From contig NZ_SPPC01000007.1 of the NCBI RefSeq assembly GCF_004570975.1, forward strand, positions 124,001 to 188,000: DNA of 64,000 bases. Direction: 5' to 3'. The first letter of the stretch is position 1. Each line of letters opens with the position of its first letter. This DNA is from Barnesiella sp. WM24 (GTDB taxonomy: Bacteria > Bacteroidota > Bacteroidia > Bacteroidales > Muribaculaceae). Positions 57,098-64,000 of this stretch are shown piece after piece. The position numbers and the translations under genes were made by a program. Below the pieces are notes generated by a model. It was not told where the DNA came from. It did not search any database and saw nothing but the letters and a program-made list of their open reading frames with translations.

Positions 57098-57619
57098 AAT
57101 ATATACCCTCGTTTTTTTGATTTTCTTTATAAATCTCCTCAATGATTTTTCAGGATGCAAATATAACTTAAAATGAGCAAAAATAGTTCGTTGCAAATTG
57201 ATGAAAAGACATCCGGTTTTACTAAAAATTGGTCAGTTTTTCCGGAGAAAAGTCGTGATGGCGCGAAATAGGGCTAAAAATCAACTTTTACGAGATATTT
57301 TTTGCAATTTTAGCATTATTAAATGCTACGAAGAGTCAATGAATTGAAAACATGATGATATATCAATGATTTTTTCTAATTTTGCCGCCGGAAAGTTGAG
57401 ACGACAGAGTTTCCGCGATTCAAGATTTCTGCCGGCGTGGTTTTTTGAACCGACAAAGCTACAATTGCCAATTATTATGAACCTTCATCTACGGCTGTCG
57501 TTATTAAAATGAGGGTGTGTGGCAAAGAGGCTTCTGACTCTTGCCATTCGGTTAATGACATTTTATAGCTTAAATTGCATTAATAAAATTATAACTAAAA
57601 TTCTAAACTTGAAATTTAA
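57098..57619. other. 522-base AT-rich divergent intergenic region
   Basis: Holds a minus-strand -7 box TATATTTG (57158-57165) for the efflux operon and a plus-strand TAATTTTG (57377-57384) that may serve the YeiH gene through a long leader. No gene seen. Confidence 0.5.
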
Positions 57620-58657
57620 ATGCCGAATATTTCAGAAAAGCGCATCAGCATGTTGCATGGTATACTGCTGATTGCATTGTTCGCGTGTGCCGCGTTTTAC
57701 ATTGGAGAAGCGCAATTTTTAAAAGACATCTCGTTCAGCCCGATGATTATTGGTATAATCCTGGGTATGTTATATGCCAACTCGCTGCGCAATAACCTGC
57801 CGGAGACATGGGTGCCCGGCATTCAGTTCTGTTCAAAGAAGATATTGCGTCTCGGTATTATCCTTTATGGATTCAGGCTTACATTTCAGGATATAGTAAA
57901 TGTCGGCGTGGCTGGTATAGTGGTCGACGCGATTATTGTGGTGGTCACTATATTGGGAGGTATATGGATAGGGCGCATGCTCAAGATGGACCGCGACACG
58001 GCGTTGCTCACCTCGATAGGCAGCGGTATATGCGGTGCTGCCGCAGTGCTTGGCGCGGAGTCAACCATACGCACCCAGCCTTACAAGACGGCTGTCGCTG
58101 TAGCCACAGTGGTGATATTCGGAACTATATCCATGTTCCTTTATCCGGTCGCCTATCGCTCGGGATGGCTTGACCTGAACGCGCAGGAGATGGGTATTTA
58201 CTGCGGCTCCACTCTTCATGAAGTGGCTCATGCCGTGGGTGCCGGCAACGCTATGGGTACCGATGTTTCCAATGTCTCCATCATTGTCAAGATGATACGT
58301 GTGATGCTGCTTGTGCCGGTATTGCTTGTGCTCGGTTTCTGGGTTGCTCGCCGCAACGCCAAAAACGGTACATCGGCAGAGAAGGGTAAGGTCAATATAC
58401 CCTGGTTTGCCGTAGGCTTCCTTGCTGTGATCGGTTTTAACTCGTTCAACCTTCTTCCTCCTGTATTTGTAGAGGCAATCAATTATTTCGACACATTCCT
58501 TCTTACTATGGCTATGGCCGCGCTTGGTGCGGAGACAAGCATTGACAAGTTCAAGAAAGCCGGTGCAAAACCGTTTGTCCTTGCCTTCTGTCTTGATGTG
58601 TGGCTGATAGGCGGCGGTTATATACTTTCCAAGTATCTCGCGCCGATATGGCTCTAA
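57620..58657 (+). CDS. YeiH/YadS-type putative sulfate (anion) exporter
   Basis: 345 aa with about ten membrane helices. Conserved blocks GIILGMLYANSLRN, LRLGIILYGFRLTFQDI, SIGSGICGAAAVLGAE and GSTLHEVAHAVGAG place it in the Cons_hypoth698 (PF03601) family. Members are annotated as sulfate or sulfonate-related exporters; no substrate is proven here. Monocistronic. Confidence 0.88.
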   Translation: MPNISEKRISMLHGILLIALFACAAFYIGEAQFLKDISFSPMIIGIILGMLYANSLRNNLPETWVPGIQFCSKKILRLGIILYGFRLTFQDIVNVGVAGIVVDAIIVVVTILGGIWIGRMLKMDRDTALLTSIGSGICGAAAVLGAESTIRTQPYKTAVAVATVVIFGTISMFLYPVAYRSGWLDLNAQEMGIYCGSTLHEVAHAVGAGNAMGTDVSNVSIIVKMIRVMLLVPVLLVLGFWVARRNAKNGTSAEKGKVNIPWFAVGFLAVIGFNSFNLLPPVFVEAINYFDTFLLTMAMAALGAETSIDKFKKAGAKPFVLAFCLDVWLIGGGYILSKYLAPIWL

Positions 58658-58810
58658 ACTGTCAAAATCTGGGAAAAAGCGGAAAATGACGATTTTTCAG
58701 TCCGCATAGGCTGTAATGTGCTCTAAGACAATATGATACATTCCTCAAATATCGCCATGCCCGATATTTGGGGAATTGTTGTAATTTAGCCGTCGTAAAA
58801 AAAAGTAAAT

Positions 58811-59470
58811 ATGGAACAATCAAATAACATGCAGCCTTCTTTCGACATGACGCCCTACATGAAAGATGATTTCATAAACTGGTGTGTCGAAAAAAGAGGA
58901 AAGAAGCCCGATAAGGCAAAGGAATATGTGCGCAGTCTGCGTAAAATTGCTAAAACATGCTGGAACGAATCTGTGCTGGGTTGGTTCAGTGATGTCAGGG
59001 AGGCCTTTGAGACACCGACGGAAAATTTTTCGGAGTTTATCGGATGTCAGATTGCCGCACGGATACAACTGGAGAATCAGCTTGATGTCATATCATGGTA
59101 TGCTTCATTTGCCGATGAGGCGGCAGCCGAAGCGAAAACCGGAGTCACTGACGGGAAAAAGGTTGAGGAGACGATATGCTCGGCGACTTTTCGGAAATGG
59201 CATACGGCACTCAAGGAATATTGTAAGTTTCTGGAATACACCACGTGTAAAGCTCTTGAGAATGGAGGGTTCGGAGGGGATAAGGATGGTAACGTCATGC
59301 CCGGTGATGACGACTTCGTGAAGATGGAACGCGATGCAAAGAGGGCTGCTCTCCGATGGTGGTATTCGCCCTTTGGAAGTAGTGGCGCGTTGACCGATGA
59401 ACGGGTTGACAAAGTGCCGATCGAGCCATTTGTGACGATGAGGAGTCACGCAGAAAATACCGGCGGTTAA
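58811..59470 (+). CDS. unknown protein, possibly N-terminal part of a frameshifted gene
   Basis: 219 aa, mostly alpha-helical, with no signal peptide. Residues ~18-60 (FINWCVEKRGKKPDKAKEYV) loosely recall SAM-like DNA-binding folds of tyrosine recombinases, but no catalytic domain follows. The next open frame (from about 59410) is in the -1 frame, overlaps its last 60 bases and reads as convincing protein, so one longer gene may have been split. Not recognised otherwise. Confidence 0.55.
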   Translation: MEQSNNMQPSFDMTPYMKDDFINWCVEKRGKKPDKAKEYVRSLRKIAKTCWNESVLGWFSDVREAFETPTENFSEFIGCQIAARIQLENQLDVISWYASFADEAAAEAKTGVTDGKKVEETICSATFRKWHTALKEYCKFLEYTTCKALENGGFGGDKDGNVMPGDDDFVKMERDAKRAALRWWYSPFGSSGALTDERVDKVPIEPFVTMRSHAENTGG

Positions 59471-60123
59471 AGCTCTATGACACTCGATATGACTGGCGTC
59501 CGCGAAAGACAGGGGATAATGGTTTGGTTGGCTTGGTTTCTCCGACCGGTGAACGGTTGTTGCCCGAATGTTTTGGCGATGTGTTCACGCAATTTGATGC
59601 CATAAACAGTAATCCCTGCATCATTCCGGTATCAGATGGAGAGGCATGGGCTTTGGCGTCATTGTCCGGTCAGCCGATATTGCTGACCGAATTTCGCTAC
59701 AACGCCATAATCCCGGAGCGGCATGAACGACGGCTGTTCTTTATTCAGGACAAGGAGACTATGAAATGGGGCGCGATGTCAGTTACTGCTCCAATCATAA
59801 AATGCCGCGGAAGATATGGGGTTGGATTGGTCGGTTTGAAGACAGTGATGCCGCCGGTCGCTGATGAAATCTACGAAGATGAACTGATGACCGAGTGTGA
59901 GCCGATGATTTTCTTTATGACCCGCAGAGGGGACAAAATCGGTATATTGACTGACTTCGGTTACTCTGATATAGCATATGACTCTTATGAGGTTGACAAT
60001 ACAAAATGCTCATTCCGACTGATAAGAAGTGACAGAAAAAGAGCTCGGAGGGCTGATTACTGGCATCCCGACGGAAAAGGCTTATATGTAAACATGATGC
60101 GCACTCAAAGAGCGAAAAAGTAG
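59410..60123 (+). CDS. WG-repeat-like protein, start unclear
   Basis: Open from 59410 to TAG at 60123 (about 237 codons), but the only standard start inside is TTG at 59524, 199 aa. The upstream part (CDDEESRRKYRRLKLYDTRY, from ~59431) reads as protein, suggesting the true start lies in the previous gene. Segments GLVSPTGERLLPECF, KWGAMSVTAPI, GVGLVGLKTVMPPVADEIY and DKIGILTDFGYSDIAYD are WG-repeat-like beta units (cf. KWGLID). Function unknown. Confidence 0.55.
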   Translation, partial: QSADRAICDDEESRRKYRRLKLYDTRYDWRPRKTGDNGLVGLVSPTGERLLPECFGDVFTQFDAINSNPCIIPVSDGEAWALASLSGQPILLTEFRYNAIIPERHERRLFFIQDKETMKWGAMSVTAPIIKCRGRYGVGLVGLKTVMPPVADEIYEDELMTECEPMIFFMTRRGDKIGILTDFGYSDIAYDSYEVDNTKCSFRLIRSDRKRARRADYWHPDGKGLYVNMMRTQRAKK

Positions 60124-60328
60124 ATTATGTGGTCATGGGATGTGTCTCCACGAGAGTCGGTCGTAATAAAGAGGCAGGCATTGCTTCGGCAACTGCAACA
60201 TTCGCTCTCGAGGCGCATTGCATCGCTTTTCATCGCTCTGCTCCGCCAAAGTATGGATTACCTGCAAGTTCCCTCACTTGTCGTATCTATATAACGAATA
60301 TATGGGATATTAAGATATATGGCATGAG

Positions 60329-60941
60329 TTAAGATTCCTTATTTACAACCCATTCTCCATTCTTATTAGCACCCTTTCTTGAAATAGCGCCAGATTGCTG
60401 TAGACGGTTTGTAATTTTCTGCACACCTCTCTTTGTCATATTCAGATACTCTGCTATTTTATCTAAGGTGAGTCTGCTATCATGGTTCAATAACATCAAG
60501 ACTTTCTGGTCTGATGAACTGTTATTGAATTCCGGTGAACTTATAATGGTTTCCAGTGAACTTTCTGGTGAACTGATATTGGTTTTCTGGTGAACTTGAT
60601 TCATCTCTGGTGAACTCTGAATCTGACCATTTATTGATGGTTGAGCGGTGGTTGAGCGGTGGTTGAGCGGTGGTTGAGCGGTTCATCATCTTGCTTGGAC
60701 TGTACTTGTGCGATATTTGAACCGTGCTTAGCCGGTCGTTTGAAGGTGACATAAACGGAGCCGCCGTCCCAACGCCATGTCGGGTCTTCGACGCCTTGCT
60801 CGCGGCAGGCTTCGATGATGCGGTGGATGCCGCTGCCCCAGCTTTCAAGGAAGGTTGAGCGGTATAGAGCATGTGCCATATTGCGGTTGTAGGGAAATGA
60901 CTCATCTGAAGCAATCAAGCCTTTATATCCATAATCGTCAT
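60329..60941 (-). pseudogene. internally deleted AlbA_2/HATPase-type regulator gene with 11-bp tandem repeat
   Basis: It starts like the fragment at 62865 (ATGACGATT..GATATAAAG..TTGATTGCTTC.GATGAGTC), then jumps directly to the C-terminal HATPase_c_4-type segment PYNRNMAHALYRSTFLESWG...SGIHRIIEACREQG. The AlbA_2 and middle domains are gone. A one-base shift near 60918 separates the ATG frame from this segment. After it come four exact 11-bp repeats (60638-60681), a stop at 60633-60631, and in a third frame a linker with repeated SSPE motifs and a winged helix (LTLDKIAEYLNMTKRGVQKI). Not functional as it stands. Confidence 0.75.
60638..60681. repeat. 4 x 11-bp tandem repeat
   Basis: Four perfect copies of TGGTTGAGCGG. 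Being 44 bp, the tract changes frame in the surrounding coding sequence; three or six copies would join the HATPase segment to the winged helix in one frame. Confidence 0.95.
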
Positions 60942-60947
60942 AATTTC

Positions 60948-62680
60948 TCAGGGTTTAAATAATGATTCTCCTTTTCCCGTAAGCTTATAAGCCTGCTTTG
61001 CACTTGTGGGCTTGTCAGGATTCGTCATTGTAATATATTTGAGCTTTATCAAAGGTGAGATTATTTTCCTTTTGAGATCTTTTGTGGATGTATAATCAAG
61101 CCTAATTGAAAGTTCATTAGCAGAAAGCTGGCTTTCATGCAACATACATAGAAGATCAATTGTGGCTGATATCATTTCAGTAGCATTATCTTTTATCTTA
61201 GAACTATTCCATGCTTGGACAAATAGTTGCTCAAGTATTTGTCCAAGTTGAATTTTATCCGTAATAACACGCTGATTAATAGATTCTTGAACTTGGACAG
61301 CATTTTGTCCAAGTATCTGTCCAAGTCCATCGCCAATATAATTTTCAACACTATTGATGGTATTTACAACTTCATTTGAAAAAACCTCTCTACAAGGTAT
61401 TGTCATAAGAAAATATGTTCTGTCATCATCTGTGTCAATAACTGCAGGTGATGATCCATTTTCTCTCAATGCCTTTTGGATTGTAGGTATCCCCGTGGCT
61501 CGACCTTCGGTTAAATCCAGCTCCTTTAGGAAGTCTCCCAATCTTCTGTTTCTGTATCTCCGTGCCTTTAACTTTCGAGCTGATTTTATCGCTTCTGAGC
61601 TGATCGAACGGTCAGGCCCTGCGTAACTTAAAATGTCAATATGTGTAGGCTCAATTGTAATTTCAACTGGTTCTCTTTCTTGATAGTCACGATGATAAAG
61701 AGCATTAACAACAGCCTCTTCAAAAGCTTGATAAGGATAATTGTAAATTTTATCCGATTTTTCATCATTTGACGGCTTTGTAATCTGTTTTTTAATAACG
61801 TTAGTGCGTAAGTATGACAAAGTCTCCTTTATCATCCGAGGGACAGGCCCTGTAATCTTTGGAACTTCAATCATTAAATCCGGATTTTCAACACTTCCTT
61901 CCGGAAAAATAACCATATCAACTTGCGTCACTGGGAAAAATTTCTCAGGATGTTCAGAAAACATCATTGCAGCCACATTCTTTATGGATTGGTTTTCTGT
62001 AGGGCAGACCAACAAATCCATTTCATCCAGAATATCCATTAGCGGTCGACCAATAAAATTGTCAGCCAATTTGCTTTTTACAGCCTTAAGATGCTCATAT
62101 ACCAGAATTCCTGAGATATCTTGAATCTTAATTGCCTCATTCCCTCGTTCATCAAAAGGAGTGCGGTCTGCCAAATTACGAACCTCATCCAAGGCTTCTC
62201 CTCGTGCTTCTATGGTTGAGGCCTTGCTGCGTATGTAATATTTGAGAGGAGACTTACCCTTGGTAACGATGCTTTCCGGAACACAATATGGACGATTAGC
62301 GCCAGTAGGCACCCAGATCACGAGAATGCTCTGACCATCAACTTCTTCCTTTGAAACTCTGCTATTATAAGCTACGGATCTTAGGTTTGATGACGTGATT
62401 TTGGCATCATATCCTACCATGTCCTGCAGTATTCCATCGATCGTTTCTATCGGCAACCCTTTAACCGGGCGTTTAGCAATTCCATTCTCATCCTGTTCTA
62501 CCCCAACAAGTATATATCCGCTTCCCGTATTATCAAGGTCGGTAGCAAAGGCTCATATTGTATGGTAGATCTTATCCGGATTCCATCCGCGCTTAAACTC
62601 AATACGGTTGGATTCTATCTTTTGTTTATTCAGCAGGTCTTCTATATTTACAGGTCTTCTATATTTATAGGTAGAGCCAT
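60948..62680 (-). pseudogene. AlbA_2 / HATPase_c_4 transcriptional regulator, two N-terminal lesions
   Basis: From the likely ATG at 62680 (MALPINIEDL) the gene meets a 17-bp tandem duplication (62634-62667) that shifts frame, then an in-frame TGA where Cys or similar is expected (KIYHTI-stop-AFATDLDNTG). Beyond it a 502-codon frame is open to 60948: the rest of the AlbA_2 domain (GYILVGVEQDENG), a middle region, an ATP-binding HATPase_c_4-like part (FEEAVVNALYHRDYQ; GRATGIPTIQKAL), a Gln-rich linker (LGQILGQ, LGQILEQ) and a winged helix. A shorter protein starting at the TTG at 62456 is possible but would lack half the AlbA_2 fold. Confidence 0.8.
62634..62667. repeat. 17-bp tandem duplication
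   Basis: CAGGTCTTCTATATTTA occurs twice without spacer (62634-62650, 62651-62667). Removing one copy restores MALPINIEDLLNKQKIESNR, the expected N-terminus. Confidence 0.9.
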
Positions 62681-62682
62681 AT

Positions 62683-62865
62683 CTATATAAAAAATTTAAT
62701 GGTTAAATAGCGGTCATACTTAACGTTCCTATTATTGATACATCCCGTATTCAGAAACGCGCACGCCGCATGCATACCGTCCTTCAATTCGCCGGTAGTC
62801 TTCTTCAGCTCCAGAGTCCGCGACTCATCCGAAGCAATCAATGTCTTTATATCGTCAATCGTCAT
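62683..62865 (-). pseudogene. N-terminal fragment of an AlbA_2 gene
   Basis: MTIDDIKTLIASDESRTLEL then KKTTGELKDGMHAACAFLNTG is the canonical start of AlbA_2 (Schlafen-like) regulators. After residue ~41 similarity stops and the frame runs 19 unrelated codons to a stop. The remainder of the gene is missing here. Confidence 0.8.
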
Positions 62866-62886
62866 GGCTGATAGGGATTGTCTAAT

Positions 62887-63085
62887 TTATTTGCCTGTTA
62901 TAAGCTGTCGAGGATCAACTTCTAATAAAGCCGCTATTTTGTATAATGTCTGCAAATCCGGCTGACTTACATTGGTACACCATTTAGAAACAGTGGAAGG
63001 ATTCTTACCGAGTTCCTCTGCAAGCCATTTACTCGTTTTTCTTTTATGCCAATACAACTTAACGCCGGTTTAAGTCTTCGATCAT
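62887..63085 (-). pseudogene. XRE-type HTH regulator with one-base frameshift
   Basis: ATG 63085 gives MIEDLNRR then TAA, while one base out the sequence continues VKLYWHKRKTSKWLAEELGK ... PSTVSKWCTNVSQPDLQTLY ... LLEVDPRQLITGK to TAA at 62889. This is a complete small Cro/CI-like helix-turn-helix. Removing one C near 63064 would give an intact 65-aa protein. A TTG start just after the shift could still make a 54-aa version. Confidence 0.75.
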
Positions 63086-63221
63086 TCAATAATTATTATT
63101 CAGTCGTAAAGTTAATGAAAAAACACGATGTGGATATTATTTCAAATCTATGTTATAAAACACGCCTGACAAAAGGAATCAGCTAATTGTGATTGCTTAA
63201 AGCATTATTATGGCGTGTTGA

Positions 63222-64000
63222 TTATATGACTTTGCGCCCGATTGCCTCTATTTTTATAATCTTATTAGTGGAGCCATCGACTTCCATATACAGGATGTCG
63301 GTCACGTTATCATCGTTAGGGTTCGGTTTGAACTTTACCTCGAATGAATACTTTTCCAGCGGAAGTCCTGTAAAGCCGTCTTGAGGTTCTATATGAATTG
63401 TCTTATAAGCGTGCCGAAAGTCGGTATCATCCAAAACAATCGGAAAAGCACCGGCTGATAGTTCTTCGGCAAGCTCTTTGGTGCAATACTGTCCATACAG
63501 TCTTTTCAAGTCTGCCGATGACGCGCCTACGGCTCTTTCGTTCAGATACAGAGCCATGAAGTCAGCCACTACATAAAAGCCATCAACGCCCATATATACA
63601 TCAATGACAATGATATTTGATGTACCGTCGGGTAGAATCTGATACAGCATATTCCAGCCATCGTCCGTGTCGGGAAGAACGCAACCAAACGACAAGTAAA
63701 TAGCGGAGTCAGAGTCCCAAAAGACTTCGCCACCCCACTGCATCATATATTCACCCTCGTTGCCGACCAAATCTTTCGTGCGAATTTCCTTGTCGGAGTA
63801 CACGATATTTCTGTCATACGACAGGGTAAGAAATACGGATGAATCTCTTACAGCCCAATCGTGTCGTCCAACAATTACATCATTGGAGTCTTTTAATGCT
63901 TTTATTGTCCAGTGGCCGATAACGGTATCTTCGACAATCCTGCCTCTGACAACCTGAGGAACCGTTGCAATTACGGTGTCCTCTGCCGTTTGCCGTGGCG
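63222..64000 (-). CDS. unknown protein, 5' end beyond the window
   Basis: Open frame from TAA at 63222 through the window edge (at least 258 codons). The segment TVIGHWTIKALKDSNDVIVG near the visible start and the beta-rich middle (AIYLSFGCVLPDTDDGWNML) are followed by a helical segment (LKRLYGQYCTKELAEEL) and more strands. Not confidently recognised; a DUF4738/DUF3828-like Bacteroidota protein is a weak possibility. An in-frame GTG at 63803 is probably internal, since coding-like sequence continues upstream. Confidence 0.6.
   Translation of the reverse strand, partial: PRQTAEDTVIATVPQVVRGRIVEDTVIGHWTIKALKDSNDVIVGRHDWAVRDSSVFLTLSYDRNIVYSDKEIRTKDLVGNEGEYMMQWGGEVFWDSDSAIYLSFGCVLPDTDDGWNMLYQILPDGTSNIIVIDVYMGVDGFYVVADFMALYLNERAVGASSADLKRLYGQYCTKELAEELSAGAFPIVLDDTDFRHAYKTIHIEPQDGFTGLPLEKYSFEVKFKPNPNDDNVTDILYMEVDGSTNKIIKIEAIGRKVI

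Noticed and set aside
59445-59460. Programmed -1 frameshift site
   Set aside because: No X-XXY-YYZ heptamer in the correct frame; an indel or non-standard start is more likely.
60129-60332. 67-codon plus-strand open frame
   Set aside because: Lies in a geneless stretch with no motif, and its end overlaps the regulator remnant.

Overview
This 64 kb window looks like chromosome from a gut Bacteroidales bacterium, most plausibly Muribaculaceae. The reasons are the family content (TonB receptor with carboxypeptidase-like plug region, fimbrillin/DUF3575/DUF5119 cluster, type IX secretion C-terminal tails, NigD-like lipoprotein, DUF4834, DUF2461), Bacteroidota-type promoters (TTTG, about 20 bases, TAnnTTTG) and anaerobe enzymes (2-oxoacid:ferredoxin oxidoreductase, a rubrerythrin fusion, an oxalate pathway). 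The family name is inference; no 16S gene is present.

Layout. 0-2 kb: a Fic protein between two copies of a tRNA-Leu terminator hairpin, then tRNA-Leu(CAA). 1.9-6.6 kb: a secreted type IX protein and the four-subunit KorDABC operon. 6.6-10.3 kb (minus): DUF3575, DUF5119 and two fimbrillin-like genes; the last is interrupted by TGA at a conserved Trp. 10.6-15 kb: SGNH esterase, aquaporin, and the phosphatidylethanolamine genes psd-pssA with DUF4834 and DUF2461. 15.2-22.4 kb: TonB receptor, its lipoprotein partner, and a GH3 glycosidase. 22.5-30.7 kb: DUF486 protein, metallo-hydrolase, a large modular type IX protein, MutS, another type IX protein. 31.3-32.5 kb: a single-chain flavin reductase-rubredoxin-rubrerythrin. 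32.6-34.1 kb: two inverted-repeat-bounded RAYT transposase cassettes, the second internally deleted. 34.2-38.3 kb: oxalate operon frc-oxc-AEC transporter. 38.4-43.2 kb: type IX protein, GAPDH, MscL, carboxynorspermidine dehydrogenase-like enzyme, LEA-like repeat protein. 43.4-49.9 kb: a plus-strand run pepC-tcdA-lolD-nigD-like-DUF3467-cysS-recD-like helicase. 50-57.1 kb: a TPR histidine kinase converging on a four-gene efflux operon (TolC, HlyD, two ABC-2 permeases, no ATPase). 57.6-58.7 kb: YeiH-type transporter. 58.8-64 kb: accessory, decaying region with a possible frameshifted WG-repeat gene, three broken AlbA_2/HATPase-type regulator genes, a frameshifted XRE regulator and a partial unknown gene.

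Most of the window is ordinary core metabolism and envelope biology. The unusual parts are the RAYT/REP cassettes beside the oxalate operon, the rubrerythrin fusion, the nonsense-interrupted fimbrillin, and the regulator graveyard at the right end, where a 4 x 11 bp tandem tract sets the reading frame of a winged-helix tail. No CRISPR array, rRNA, integrase or origin was seen.
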